Source of the DNA: Orychophragmus violaceus
Taxonomy: Eukaryota > Streptophyta > Magnoliopsida > Brassicales > Brassicaceae
DNA: 64,000 nucleotides
Reading direction: 5' to 3'
Assembly (NCBI GenBank): GCA_030180135.1
Contig: CM058233.1
Coordinates: forward strand, 24,461,615 to 24,525,614
Below the pieces are notes generated by a model. That model saw only the letters and a program-made list of their open reading frames with translations, had not been told where the DNA came from and ran no database searches. Of the stretch, positions 31,951 to 46,100 are shown piece by piece. The position numbers and the translations under genes are program-made. The first letter of the stretch is position 1, and every line of letters starts with the position of its first letter.

Positions 31951-33590
31951 TTTGGCTACGTATTTACTTTCTTGTGTAACTTCTATGCACACGACAATGA
32001 GAGAAAGTTGCGGTAATGTTCTCTGTTAGTGTACATGTTTAATAAAGTTGAAAGAGTTAAATTTAAAAATATTTGAAATTATGATTTATAAGTTCAATAA
32101 AATTAAAATATTTTAATCATTTTTACATGGCAAATTCATAAAAGTTTCTAAACATTTGTGAATATTAGAGATTAAAAACATATTTAGATTACCAAAAAAC
32201 TGTGACAAAAACAATCATTTACCAAAAACATTATGGCATCAATCTTAGATCCTAGGAAAGTTTCTAAATATTTTGATAAAATCTATCTACCACGCTAGTG
32301 AGATTTTTGTTGTTGTCAAATTGCTATATTGTTTTAACAAAATTTGCACCTTTTAACATTTATATACATTTATAGTATTTGTTTTCTTACAACTAATCGT
32401 TTTTTATATATGGATCAATTATTTATTTTAATAGAATTTTATTAAATGAATTCTATGTCAATTATAATATTCTATTTTTAAATGTGTTTGTTTAATTCAT
32501 GTATGGCTATTTTATTTTACACAAAGAAGATTTATCTGTTTTGAAGAGTTTTAATTTCGCGTGCCTTTATTTGTCAAGATCAAACTTTTTATATCCCTCC
32601 TTAATTTACATGTACCCATAATTTTAATGATATATTATAAGACCAAAATGCCCTTCTCTATTTATTAATAGATTAATCATTTTTATTTTTTTAAACGAAA
32701 TAGTTAAAAAGCGCAGTTTTGTGAGCTTTTGTCGATCTCAGTAATATTAGTAAAAGTATTGGGTAAAACTAGGAGTAGTGTGTAAAACTAGTAGATCTTA
32801 TCTTTTGATGAATCCAGAAAAGGAATGAAGACAGTTGAAAGGTATCCATCAGTTGGGGAAATGCGTCCAAAGATGCGAAACAAAAGGCGGCCAAGACAAA
32901 GAGTACAATGGTTGTTATCTGGAAGTTATTCTATAGAAGTATTTGTGTCTTCGCCTTTTGTTTTTGTAAGACTTTTCTATGTTTTGTAAGACTTGTATTA
33001 CTAATACGATTTAGTTTGGGTAGAAATGGTATAACTATTTATCATATATGTTGTTACTGAGTAATACTGATAGTATTGGTATTACCGAGAGAAGAACGTA
33101 ATATTGGTAAAATTGCGAAAAGATAGTACAAACGTATTAATGCATAAACCAAAGCAAGTATCATTAAAAAATCTAAGTTAGTCAACATATTCATGCATAA
33201 AACTTTTAGAATTATAAGTTAATCGAATTATATGTTAATCGACTTATACTGAAAGAAACTACACAATATAGTCCTTATACTTTTAATCGACAATATAGTA
33301 CTTATACTTTTAATTGACAATATAGTACTTTTAGAATTATATTTTAATCGAATTATAGGTTAATCGAATTATAGGTTAATCGATAATATAATACTTATAT
33401 CAACTATAAAACTAAAAAAAAACAATTCTATGGTAGATAATATACTAAATAAATTGAAAAACAGTCAAAGTAGAACTATTTGAAAATTCTGTAAAACTAC
33501 TATCTTATGTAATACTATGTGTTAATTTGACATATTTTATTATGGCGCCAAAATGAATTTTCCACGAATTTTAGGCGCCTAAATTTTCAT
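31951..33590. other. AT-rich noncoding stretch
   Basis: No credible frame. A short tandem array at about 33265-33385 repeats GACAATATAGTACTTATAC (about three copies) and AATTATAGGTTAATCG (two to three copies). Otherwise nothing recognised. Confidence 0.45.
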
Positions 33591-34880
33591 TTCCCTCTTA
33601 TATTGGAGCTTTCAATTCTGAAACCGAATTATCTTCTCCCTTCTCTTTCTACTCATCTTCCATTTTTCTCATTTGTACCAGATGAGTTTGCGAATCTAGT
33701 TATGAATTTCATTTCCTTAGTGGTTTTGGTTTTGAAGTTCTGCTTTCGAATAGGTTTCAAATTTAATGAAGCAAGTACAATAGTGCATGTGATATATCCC
33801 AAGAACATTGATTTTATAACGACTCAAGAATACATAAAGAGTTAAACGCAGAAAAGATAATAAATATTGTGTTTCTCATTATATCATCTGGCGGAAAAAA
33901 GCCCTCTACGTTTCTGGCCATTCTGGCCACTAATTCCACTGCTGAGATCAAATGCAATAGACAAACCTTAAAACAAATGAAAAAAAACAACTCAGAACTC
34001 CACACGCCTTCAAGATAAGGAGACCTGGAAAGCTATTTGGAACCATTTTATGGCATTGTAATTTTAAACTTAAATACCTGAAGTTGTAATGAAGCACCTA
34101 CGTGGTTGGTCTAGGAGTCGGGCTAAGCCGCTCAAGAGTCGCTATCCTCCAATTTTCACTAATTATTTGCATATTTGTGATATTCCTTGTAACTAAAGCC
34201 TCAAAGCCTCTAACATCAATGAACAGTAATCTAAAATGGTTTCTGAACTCGAACAAAGAGAAATAAAAATAGCTTAATGTTTCTAATTCTTGAAACTGAA
34301 AAAATAAAGTTGTTTCCTTTTTCACAATCGCAACAAGTACGAATCCATCAAAGCAATCTGAGAATTCTTCTCAACTAAATTCAACCTAATTCTTCTCACC
34401 AATTACTAAGCAAGCATGCAAATTTCAATTCCAGATTTTGAAATTGAATACCTAAATGAAGAGAAACAAAAGGTTTTAAGAATGACTATACTGGGAGAAT
34501 AAGTGATTCCTTTACAGAAAGACGTTTCATTTCCCTGTCATAAAACGAAGGAATCCCTTGAACCGCCTCTTGTACCATAGTTCTGCATATCATTTTCCGG
34601 AAATAACTCCACCTTAAACAATTCTTCTCTGGCTAAAATTTGAGAGAAACCCTCATGAGAAGAAACGGTGGTGATGCGGATGATGAGAAACTAAATTGAA
34701 CCACATAGGTGCTAGAAACCGAACCATGTTGTATCAGTGCCATTGGAGAAAACGTAGCACGGGAAAAGTCAAAGACTGGTTATTATTACGCCGAGTGGAA
34801 ATATGAAGAACAACGAAGAAGATAAATGTCTAAAGATCTAACATGTAATTGTCCATTTTAAACACTAAAAATAAGAGAAA
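33591..34880. other. Unassigned region, possible decayed gene
   Basis: Contains short frames on both strands (plus 33603-33845; minus 34325-34098) and exon-like base composition in places, but no family I recognise and no consistent frame across the region. Confidence 0.3.
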
Positions 34881-36200
34881 TTTCAAATATGTCATTATTG
34901 GGAACTAATTATAAAAGTGATGTTTTACTCCTATGCAAAATTCCACCATTACCCTTTCTTTTTAACACTCAAAGCTTTCTTTTTCTGCTAACAATCGAAT
35001 ATTTTTTCTGCAATTGCAGAACACTATGGTCCACAACAGTCCCAACTTTTTATAATCCCATCTTCAGTCTCTTTCTAGAATTCAACTTCATATTTTTTTG
35101 TGGTAACGCAAGCATTATATGGCTCGATGAGTATACGACTATTTTATAGTCAACTATTTTGGCAGATCTAAGAATTTCACATATATCAAATACTTATATG
35201 AATAAGTACATTTAGTCATTTAACTAATTTTCTTCAACGAAATGAATAAACAATTATTTAGAGAACCTAAATATTTAACTATTTGCGCACTGAACTACTG
35301 TTACTTTCGTATATTTACATATAATCAGAATAATCAACTATCTCGTGTATATAAACCCCAATAAAATGAATAATCAACTATTTAGAGGACTTAAGTATTC
35401 AGCTATTTGCACATTTTCTACTCAAAATTTCAAACTTGAAAAGCTATTCAGCTAAATGGTCAGTCATCCCACACAACATACATACATGATATTTCAAATG
35501 AGATGTTTAATCTCCAAATATCATTACAATTATTTTTTTTGAAAACACTCTCTTACAATTATATGTTCTTTTTCCTCATCATATTGGGTCCAACCAGATT
35601 GTCCACCCAATTCGCTTTTTCATTCTCTCTCACTTACAATAGTCATCTACATCTAGACAACTATCTTTTATAATATTTGAAAATCAATAGCCATGTGTTA
35701 TAGAACAAATAACACGAATATATGACTACATATAAGTATATATACATATATATATATAGATGATATTCTATTCTAATCAATTATCTTCAAAAAACCAACA
35801 CTTAAATGCTTAAATTTTTTCAAGTAAAATAGTCATGTACATTTAGACAACTATGATATATATATGGATGATGAAATAGTTATTTTCATATATACAACTA
35901 TTTTGTGTAGTGTTTGTAACTCTTAGTGAAGGTTGTTTCTAATTACAAGATTGTCCAATATGCACAAACACTAGCGTATATGTTACGCATAGTCGACTAC
36001 ACTCACATATAATATTATTCGTTTACATCGTTAAGTAGACGACTATTTTACACTATATGAATATGAGACAAAAATAAGTTTTGAATGTTATATATCTTGT
36101 AAGAATAGTTGATTACATCGTTAAGTAGACGACTATTTTACAGTGGTAGTCTGCAAAATAGTAGACAACTATTATACCACTGACACAAGCAACTTATGAT
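34881..36200. repeat. Motif-dense noncoding element, AACTATTT/AGTCGACTA words
   Basis: ACTATTT, CAACTATTT and GTAGACGACTATTTTAC words recur at least fifteen times in both orientations (for example 35138-35160, 35276, 35377-35410, 36040-36060, 36120-36175). No frame. The structure is like other subterminal arrays in this window; a non-autonomous DNA transposon is inferred. Borders not resolved. Confidence 0.4.
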
Positions 36201-36459
36201 GTCATGTCCTTTTCATCTTCGTACCATACTATGTCTTTTAGTACGTGTATCAAGCGAAAAAAACTTTCTTGATCATGTGTTAGCAAGAGTAATTTTATAT
36301 CTTTTATGGCAAATATTGTGTTGACCATAATAGAAATATAGTGATATGGATTTTAATTAAAGTGCTCAAAATAATATTTATGCAATTTACCTTAAAAATA
36401 ATTCATAAATAAATAAATTTTGAGTCATTAACATAATAATTCACTTTGGGTGTTAAAAA

Positions 36460-38110
36460 TAACAAAATAAGACACATTGGTGTTAGAGAGGCGTTTCGGC
36501 ACTGTTCATTTTTTTTAAAAGGCCAAGTTACCCCTGAGATCTCTTATGATTTAGTTTGTGATTTAGTTTGTGTTTAACTAGAAATAAACTAATATTGTTA
36601 TTAGAGATAAAATCATGTCCATTAAATCTTCACCATTGAATTTATCAATGAATCATGTCTATTTATTCAAAAATATAGTGTTGATGGGATTGGAGATGAT
36701 TTTTTCGGGGAAAAAAATGTGAAGAGAGAAGATTTTTTTTTTTCATTTTTTATTTATTTATGTAATATGAAGCCATAAAACCTTTTAATAGTTATTTAGT
36801 TATTTATTGGTTTTTGTAAAACATAAAATTATTTTAATTGATCCTATAAATTATAAAAAAATTATCTTTAATTTGACATCCATTTTGATATACTTTTGTA
36901 GATTTTTTTATAAAAAATTTGTGGACGTTAAAAAGTTATAGCTTGAATGCACTGGTAAAGTATCATGCAAGAGTTTTTGGATAAATCCACATGGACATTA
37001 TTTTGGTAAACTGTCGCATTTTACAATCTTTGTCATTCATTTTATGTATGTGTCCATGTGGATGATTTGGTTTGGAACTTCTTCTTTTCTAACTAACTTT
37101 ACGGACATGTTCATTTAAAGTGGTCGTATGGACGGAATAACCGAGAATTATGGTAGAATATATAGATTCATATGTCCATTTGAACTTGTCCACGATAAAC
37201 GAAAATGCGTATTGAAAAATAAATGGGTGTCCATTAAAACATGTCCACACAAATGTAAACGATCCATATGTCGATATATGTCCATCTTACAATGTCCATG
37301 AAACCTTATGTACTACTACGAGAACTTGGTACTGCAAAGTTCTAATAACTTATGAAGTTTCTCAAAACATGTCCATGATATGCCTACCAATACCACTTCC
37401 GTCGTCCACATCTTGTTGTCCATGACCACCCTTTCCGGCGACTAATATCCACATTATACTTTCTTCATCGTGGACAAAATTTCTACTTTGTTGTCGATAT
37501 GTTGCATGTGTACAAGTAGACGTTTAGCCGCTTGATGGGATATCTATAGGTAACAAACAGTCTTCGAGGAAAGCGGATGTCTGTTAACATGAAAATAGTA
37601 CATTAAAAGATGTAATAAAGGAATATAGCATCCACAGAATAGCATGTGAAAAAGTACATGTGTCAACGAAATACTGTCCATACACCACTGAAAATCAAAA
37701 TTATAATTTTTAAGTTTTTTTTTGTAATGTGTCTTATTAATAATGTCTATAAGATATTGTCCATAAAACATATAATACTTTAATATGTATATTCAAAGAT
37801 GGCTGTACAAACACAATATGTCGATTCAACTAACAAGACTTAATTAGCTAATATGAATAACATATATCATGTTCATAAAATATTTGTCTACATGATGGGT
37901 AATGAAAAAATGATAATTATAATACAACAAAATATGACAGAAAATGCACATAAAAAATATCCATTTTAACATGTCGATGAAAATGAATGTACAAAAAACG
38001 ATAGTGTCAAATAGTGAGACATAGAGAGAAACTATTTTTTTTAGGATTGGAGACGGTTAATTTTTTTGGGTATTAAATGAGTTAAAGCAACAAAAAAAAA
38101 GTAAAAACTA
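36460..38110. repeat. Motif-dense noncoding element, ATGTCCAT words
   Basis: The words TGTCCAT/ATGGACA and near variants (TGTCGAT, TGTCTAT, TGTCCAC) occur about twenty times between 36610 and 37980, in both orientations, in AT-rich sequence without a gene. Same design as the array at 1-1235 but with a different word. Termini not resolved. Confidence 0.45.
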
Positions 38111-38148
38111 AATGGGTGTAAAGAAGAGATGTGACGTTACCCGCAAAT

Positions 38149-38774
38149 TAGGCCTGGACGTTCGGATATTCGGGTCGGGTCCGGATCGGATCCTTGCAGG
38201 TACCAGATCTAACGGGTATAGAAATATAGGATCCATTTAAGAACCTGTATATTTTCGGATCGGGTTCGAGTCGGGTCCTCTCGGGTCCGGGTCTACTATT
38301 GCCATATCTGCAAAAACCCGAATTTTTACGGGTACTATTCGGGTTTGGATATTTACAGATTTTTTTTTGATATTTTCGGATATAAAATACCCAAATAACC
38401 CTGCAAATACCCGAATAAACCTGTAAAAATATTCAAAAACTACAGGTTTTATCAGGTTTTTTCAGGTTTTATCGGATCATATGGGTCATACAGGTCCTAT
38501 CGGATCTTATGGAGTCGGTTACTAACAGGTTATTAACAGGCTCCTAACAGGTTACTAACAGGTTCTAATAATTATTTAGTCTAATATTTTACAGGTTCCA
38601 ACGGGTATCCGAAAGACCCGCGAATAAGACCCGGATCCGAACCTATACCCGCGGGTCTTCGATCGTCATACCCAACAGATTCTAAACCTTGGATCTGGAC
38701 CCGATCTGGACCCGTCCTTTTTCGGGTCGGTTCAGGTTCGGGTTTTCGGATCCAGGTAAAAATGCCCAAGCCTA
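38149..38774. mobile_element. hAT-type MITE
   Basis: Short inverted termini TAGGCCTGG (left, 38149) and, at the right, the mutated copy CCAAGCCTA ending 38774 (the duplicated copy has CCAGGCCTA). Flanked by the perfect 8-bp duplication CCGCAAAT (38141-38148, 38775-38782), the length typical of hAT elements. The interior consists of GGGTCGGGTCCGGAT, CGGGTA and TAACAGG words and no gene. It lies upstream of the VSR gene. Confidence 0.85.
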
Positions 38775-39052
38775 CCGCAAATTATAATATACGAGGCTCC
38801 TAACAGGTTACTAACAGGTTCTAATAATTATTTAGTCTAATATTTTACAGGTTCCAACGGGTATCCGAAAGACCCGCGAATAAGACCCGGATCCGAACCT
38901 ATACCCGCGGGTCTTCGATCGTCATACCCAAAAGGTTCTAAACCTTGGATCTGGACCCGATCCGGACTCAACTTTTTCGGGTCGGTTCAGGTTCGGGTTT
39001 TCGGATCCAAGTAAAAATGCCCAGGCCTACCGCAAATTATAATATACGAGTA
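38541..39052. repeat. Tandem duplication (~256 bp) of the MITE right part and its flank
   Basis: 38541-38796 and 38797-39052 are near identical, including the right terminus of the MITE, the target-site copy CCGCAAAT and a few flanking bases (TATAATATACGAG). The junction reuses AGGCTCCTAACAGG, so unequal exchange or slippage across this short homology after MITE insertion is likely. Confidence 0.85.
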
Positions 39053-39059
39053 TTAGTCA

Positions 39060-39380
39060 AAAAGGGACTATAGAAATAAATAACTCATACATATTTTAAG
39101 TTTTTTTGAGATAATAGCATTTTTGACTCTGTGTCGCCTATAGTCTTCTAGTCGGACTGGAAAAGTGGAAGAAAAACCCAATTTTTTAGTTTCTCCTCCG
39201 GAAACACTTGTGAATCGATCAATACTTACCCTTCAACCATAAACCTTTCGATCTGACAAGGACTGCTTTCAATCATCAATACTCTGAATCAACCTGCTCT
39301 GCTCGCTCCTTAACTCCTGATTGTTTTTTTCCCAATCCTTTGAGTTTGGTTGTAGTGTTGAGGCGGAGATCTCGAAGAAG
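39060..39380 (+). promoter_or_regulatory. VSR gene promoter-proximal region and 5' leader
   Basis: About 330 bp between the duplicated MITE and the start codon. Pyrimidine-rich leader-like sequence from about 39130. No confident TATA box. A leader intron ending at GGTTGTAG (about 39353) is possible but not shown. Confidence 0.4.
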
Positions 39381-42300
39381 ATGCAATACAAGCAGAAGCA
39401 GCTCCTTTCTTTTCTTCTTCCATTGCTTCTTCTCTCCATACCCTTTTGTTGCGAGGCTAGATTCGTTGTTGAAAAGAACAGCTTATCGGTGACGTCGCCG
39501 GATAGCATCAAGGGGACTCACGACAGTGCAATTGGCAACTTTGGTATCCCTCAGTACGGCGGAAGCATGGCCGGCACGGTGGTTTATCCAAAGGATAATC
39601 AGAAGTCGTGCAAAGAATTCAGCGATTTCTCAATTTCTTTCAAGTCACAGCCTGGTGCTTTGCCTACCTTCCTATTGGTTGATCGTGGAGGTACAAATTG
39701 AACTCTTTTCCTTCTATATTTACACGAATCTGTTAGCAATTTTATTGGTTTTCGATTGATTGAGTTAGTTCTTTGTATTTGAAGATCTTACAATTGATGT
39801 TGGCTGAGGAAGTTTTGTCCTTCGTCTTAGTTGGTTCAGTTTGGTGCAGAATTTGTCTTACTCTTACTGTTCTGCATAAACATTTATACGCTTTAGGCTA
39901 ATGGATGGTTATATTCTTTTTTTTGTAGATTGTTTTTTCGCTTTGAAGGTCTGGAATGCACAGAAAGCTGGTGCTTCTGCTGTTCTTGTAGCAGACAATA
40001 TTGATGAGCCTTTGATTACTATGGACACACCAGAAGAGGGTGTTTTATCTGCAAAATATATTGAGAATATTACTATACCTTCTGCTCTTGTCACAAAAGG
40101 TTTTGGTGAAAAGCTGAAGAAAGCAATCAGTGGAGGTGATATGGTCAATTTGAATCTTGACTGGAGAGAAGCTGTTCCGCACCCTGATGCCCGTGTGGAG
40201 TACGAACTATGGACCAATAGCAATGACGAGTGCGGGGTTAAGTGCGATATGTTGATGGAATTTGTGAAAGATTTCAAGGGAGCCGCTCAGATTCTTGAGA
40301 AAGGCGGTTACACGCAGTTCAGACCTCATTACATCACTTGGTATTGCCCTCACGCTTTCACATTGAGCAGACAGTGCAAGTCTCAGTGTATCAACAAGGG
40401 AAGATACTGCGCTCCTGATCCAGAACAGGACTTCAGCTCTGGATACGATGGAAAAGACGTGGTTGTGGAAAATCTGAGACAGCTTTGCGTTTACAAGGTG
40501 GCGAATGAAACTGGTAAACCCTGGGTCTGGTGGGATTATGTCACTGATTTTCAGATCAGATGTCCCATGAAGGAGAAGAAATACAACAAAGAATGTGCTT
40601 ATTCTGTCATCAAATCTCTTGGTGAGTGTTTCTTTTATAGGTCGAAAGTAAAGAACTTTCTTTTTCGGGAGAATAAGGCATATCTTCTATGTCTCTACAG
40701 GAATTGATAGTGGAAAACTTGACAAGTGTATGGGAGACCCTGATGCTGACTCGGACAATCAAGTTCTAAAGGAAGAACAAGATGCTCAAGTAAATTACTT
40801 ATATTTTTCTTATCTAATAGTTATGTTATGAGAGGAGCATGAATAATCCGTTTTGGGATTTGACGTATTATGTAGGTTGGCAAGGGATCAAGGGGTGATG
40901 TTACCATATTGCCTACTTTGGTTGTCAACAATAGACAGTACCGAGGTTTGTCTTGTAGTGTTCACATTAGACTTTTCTAAACATGTAGTTCATCTTGTTT
41001 AATAAATTTTTCCTTGCAGGAAAGTTGGAGAAGAGTGCAGTACTCAAGGCTCTGTGTTCTGGATTTGAGGAGACGACTGAACCTGCTATATGCCTGAGCA
41101 CCGGTATATATGGCTGGTTACTTAATTTAACGTTTGGGTATATCCGATGATCGGGTGAACCTTTGTGGGTTTGAGTATTCAAAGTTTGGGTTCACCAAAT
41201 ATGTGAAAAACCTTAATACCATACCTATATCTAATCTAAATTTGGATACATTTTCACTCATTTGAGTTTTGACTAGGATTTGCCTGTTCAGAATCCAGAT
41301 TTGATTTTAAATGTCTCATGCTTGATCTCCCCTTTTTAGACTCATTGAAATTTTAAATTCACATCTACTGCAAATGACAGAGATGGAGTCAAATGAGTGC
41401 TTGGATAACAATGGCGGTTGCTGGCAAGATAAATCCGCCAACATAACCGCTTGCAGGGTATAATGTGATATTCCTGGCAAAAGTTATATATATATATATA
41501 TATATTAATCTGCTAAGTTTGCAGGATACGTTTCGTGGAAGAGTATGTGAGTGTCCTCGAGTTGATGGTGTGGAATTCAAGGGGGATGGATACAGCCACT
41601 GTGAACGTGAGTGTTCATGTCATATATTAGTGGGGTTGTGTTTATGAAGTAGCAATCTGAGTATGACAACAAACTATTAGTCAAGTTACTTACATAGAGA
41701 CATATTTTGTTCTTCTTTTAGCATCTTTAGTAGAATTCATAGTCAGTGAATTGTAAACATATTTTTTGGTATGCCTTGTTGGATATTTTATAGGGCACAT
41801 TTACCTGGTGAAATTCCAAATATTATGTTGGTTGCATGCTCACGAGAACTTTGAACGTTATATTCCATTTTTCTCAATAGAAATGGATGATTTTTGTGTT
41901 CTTTGCCTTTGTTTCTGTTGGATGTCTCAGTCCACACTTTGGTGTTTGCATTGCAGCAAGCGGGCCAGGGAGATGCACAATCAACAATGGAGGTTGTTGG
42001 CATGAAGAGAGAGACGGACATGCGTTCTCTGCTTGTGTGGTTAGTTTTTCCTCTGCAAGTTGCTTCATTTTGTTTAGCACAATCTCACCGTATAGTAAGA
42101 GAGTCATGTCTCAACTTATAATGCATTCAGGATAAGGACAGTGTTAAGTGCGAATGTCCGCCAGGATTCAAAGGAGACGGTTTTAAGAAGTGTGAAGGTT
42201 AGGCTCTCTGTAAAACTTGCGTTACAATACTTCTGAATCCTCTTTTTATGGATTTCAATGCCTCTTCAACACTACAGACATTAATGAGTGCAAAGAGAAG

Positions 42301-42917
42301 AAAGCCTGTCAGTGCCCGGAATGTAGCTGCAAAAATACCTGGGGAAGCTATGAGTGCTCTTGTAGCGGGGACCTTCTCTACATCAGAGACCATGACACTT
42401 GTATCAGTGAGTTTTCATGAACTTGAAAGTCTAGAGTGCTCTAATAGTGTTTTTATGAAAACAAGGTCTCCTGTCTGGTTTCCAACAGCAGTCGGTTCTT
42501 TTGTTTGAAATTTAGGCAAGACGGGTTCACAAGTGAGATCAGCGTGGGCTGCCGTTTGGCTTATAATGTTATCATTAGGATTTGCAGCTGGTGGAGCGTA
42601 CCTCGTTTACAAATATAGGTTAAGGGTAAGAGTTTCTCTTCTTTTGTCTGCCTTTTTTGGTAAAAGCAAAAGATTTATCTTTTTGTTTTGTGGTCTGAGA
42701 TGTCTATCAAAACATAGTTCTTCGATAATTTCATATTGTGAATTGGACATAAACACGGTTGCCATATCCGTTGGTTGGGGAATTTGTTTTGAACTTTCCT
42801 ATTCCCCTTGTCTTACAGCAATACATGGACTCGGAGATCAGAGCCATAATGGCACAGTACATGCCACTGGACAGCCAACCCGAGGTCCCAAACCACGTGA
42901 ATGATGAACGCGCCTGA
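39381..42917 (+). CDS. Vacuolar sorting receptor (VSR3/VSR4-like), 12 exons, intact
   Basis: Exons by GT-AG sites and homology: 39381-39690, 39929-40621, 40701-40789, 40876-40945, 41020-41103, 41381-41457, 41525-41606, 41957-42039, 42131-42197, 42278-42406, 42516-42625, 42819-42917; 1893 nt, 630 residues, phases consistent throughout. Signal peptide (LLSFLLPLLLLSIPFCC), protease-associated domain (about 55-165, LLVDRGDCFFALKVW), VSR central domain with many cysteines, EGF-like repeats (about 410-560), one membrane helix (about 570-593) and a short cytosolic tail with the clathrin-adaptor signal YMPL at 612-615. The family binds vacuolar sorting signals of soluble cargo and cycles between Golgi/TGN and prevacuole. 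It is closest, as I recall it, to Arabidopsis VSR3/VSR4 (628 aa). No lesion found. It is the only intact host gene here. Confidence 0.95.
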
Positions 42918-43150
42918 GAGAGCGGAATAGTCCATCTTTATATTCCTTGGAAAGGACTCAAGGTGACATGTTCTTTTAACAGTTGTGGCCCTTGATACCT
43001 CTGTATCTGTGTAACTCTTATACTAAATAATGTATTTGCTGACAAGTTTGAGAATCTTTAAATGATTTTATTGTTTTTTAATGCATGCTCTTATGTCTTT
43101 TACTCTTTTTTTCTCTCGTGTCCATAGGACTATGTAACAGGGAAACTTTG
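42918..43150 (+). other. VSR 3' untranslated region
   Basis: AT-rich sequence after the stop with ACTAAATAATG near 43022 and a T-rich run near 43065-43110 as candidate polyadenylation signals. The LINE begins about 43160 on the opposite strand. Confidence 0.5.
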
Positions 43151-43159
43151 ATTTTTGTA

Positions 43160-46100
43160 CAACTTACAAAATTAGCCTATCTTTCTATAATTCAAAGTTG
43201 GTGGTTCCGAACCAACTTGAAGATTATGTGATGATCTTAGCCGAGCACTTCGTGCTAACTTATTTGCCATCAAATTTCGCACGAGATGTATTTGAGATCA
43301 AATGCTCTAAAATACATCTTCCTTCTGTCATACTCCTTTAAGTGAATCAAAAGATGGCCATTCTTCTAGGTCTGATACTATCTTAACCAATTCTGAACAG
43401 TCAGTTGCAAATATAATGTATGTGTGCCTAAAATCCTTTATGCATTTCATCGTCCAAATTAAAGCTTTGAATTCCGCATGAAGAGAGAATAAGCTTGTTA
43501 TGATATTCATTGATCCCATCACAATGTTTGCCCTACCCTCATTACATTTATATCATCATTGTCCCTCATTAATTCCCTTTTTTTTAGGATCCATCTACAT
43601 AGCACCATTGACTATCTTGAACCCAATTATGTCCAACATTTATTGACCCTCCAATGTTCCCTACCGGTTTCTTTACCTCAAGTGATTTTGCATTCTCCCA
43701 TGTTCCATATTCTATTTTAGTCATCCTTAAGGTATCTCGGAGGCATCTATCGATGTGATTGTAGATCATATCATTCATGTTTTTTTTTCAAATATACCAC
43801 AAAATCTAAGGATAACTATTGGTACTATCATCTGAAGATAGTCTTCAAAATAAATAATCCATGTTTGTAAAACTCAATGATGATGGAAAAGATTTCGGGT
43901 TAGTTTGAACTGAAGACAAAGCCCAACTCTGTAATGCTGGTGGGCATTCAAACAGAACATGGTTTATTGATTCCTCCTATATTCCACACCTTACACATCG
44001 CGTATCACATTTTATTCCCCTGGCCTTCAAATTTCTTGTTACCGGTAAGCATCCCGAGATTACTTGCCAAATAAAATGTCGTTGTTTAGGTGGACATATT
44101 AGTTTCCACGAATAAGCTTGTAAGCTTTTGACATTTGGTCCCAAAATAGGAATAACCTCTCTGTTTTCTGGAAACTCCCTTTCAGTATGGTAGCCCGATC
44201 TAACCGTGTATCTCCCCAACTTTGTTTAATGACATCCTATCGAATCTGGTCAATTAAGGCGATTGAACGGAATACTGATAATCAGGCTCACATTCCCATG
44301 TTCAATAATCATCTCTATTAGCTGTTTATTCCAGACATGATTTTGATGATGAATCAATTGGTCCACCATGTAAATATTATGCGTAACGTTAGGTTTTTGA
44401 AATTCTGGTCTCGGGCGATAGGCTAGTATCCAAGAAGCATTCCATATTGAAATAGTCTCTCATGTTCCCACCCTCTTGATTAGTTCTTTTTTAACCAGAG
44501 ATCTAGCTGAGATAATACTCCTCCACCCATATTGTAACACCAGTCTCCCGGCGAACCAGAGACGCGGCATTAGGACGCCCGTTGAACCGGATTCGGTCCA
44601 ACCGGGACGCCAACTCAACTGGTCCCAGGTCCCAGGCGCCTCCTTCGTATTCAAAATCACCAATGACGTCGCTCGACTGTATCGATCCCGCATCCGGACC
44701 TGCAAGAAAATGGGGACAGGAAAGGAAAAGGAGGTCTGAGTAATTGTTTCAAACACAATTACCCAGTGAGGTCGGGCTTAAGGAGCCCGCGATCCCGCTT
44801 ACACTACACAACTACGACTCACAAGTCCTAAGCTAATAACACCTTGCAAACAGGCCTGAAGGCTTCATCACACAATCTACATCCACGCGTGCTTTCACAC
44901 TCGTGGACCCCTTCCTTCGACCTGTAGGCCCAAACAATCCTTCTGGGGGGTTCGTCAGACCCCCGACGCCTTCTCAAGGGATGCGCACAAACCGCTACGC
45001 ACCCCTACACGCAACACCCTTTCGGGGGCCCTACCACAGTTCTAAACAATCATATCCACCACACACAATCAACGTTTTCAGACTTAGCGATATCCTAGCA
45101 GTTCTACGTTCCACAATCAATCACATCAGACGTCTTACTATCCCTACGCTACCTAGGAAAGACACTATTAGCAGAGGACTATCGTCCGGAATTGGAATAA
45201 AGTAAGGGAGATAAACGACAGTTTTCCTCACCTTATCCAAAGAAGAGGGCAAAACGGTAATTTAGAAGCCCCATTAGCCCAAGCGGACATCGGATCTGGA
45301 TAAAGGACGAGAAATCGAGTGAGATAGGCTTTTGAATCGATTAAATCGGGCTTAGGATGAGCTAGATATGATCGATTGAAAATACCCACTCAAACCAGCT
45401 TAACCGACCTAAACCGGAAAAGGAAATTGAGATTAAAATTTGAAATTGGAAATTGACTAAACCGGATTAAACCAACCGGTCAACCTAAACCAGATCCGGT
45501 CAAGGATTCGACCCGAACCGGTCCGACCCTACCCGACCCGAACCGGTAAACGGTCAACGGGCCCGGTCAACGGTCAACGGACGGCGGCTCCGGCGGCGGT
45601 CAACGGCGGGTCTCCGGCGACGGACGGCGGTGGCGCGTGGCGGCGGCGTGCGGCTCCGGCGGTCGGCGCGTGGGCCCCGGCGCGTGGCTCCTCTGGTGCG
45701 AGTGGATCTCACGCGCCCGTGACTCCCCGGCGAGTGGCGGCGCGTGTTGGCGCGTGCGGCGGCGTGTCGTGGTCGGCTCGGCGGCTCCGGCTTCGTCTCG
45801 TCGTGACGGTCACTGTGGTGTGCTCGGTTTCTCGGGATTTTGGGTATTTTAAAAGGTGTGAAAGGATGAAAACGTTTTTAGGTGATGAAAGCTCAGATCT
45901 GGTTTCCGGAGTTACCTGGTGAGTATGGAGGAGAGAGAAAACGTGAATAGGGCTTCCTGCTACTTCGAGCACTTCCAGATCTCGTCAGAGCTTCGCCGAA
46001 AAGAAGAAGAATGGTTTTCTGGTGGAAAAGGAGGCACATTTATAGGGGAGGCTCTGGAAAACCTTAGGGTTTTAGAAAAGGAAAATGGGCTTTTGGGCTT

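Noticed and set aside
45637..45972. GC-rich 67-87-codon frames on both strands
   Set aside because: They lie inside the solo LTR in the CGGTCAACGG repeat block; composition alone keeps the frames open.
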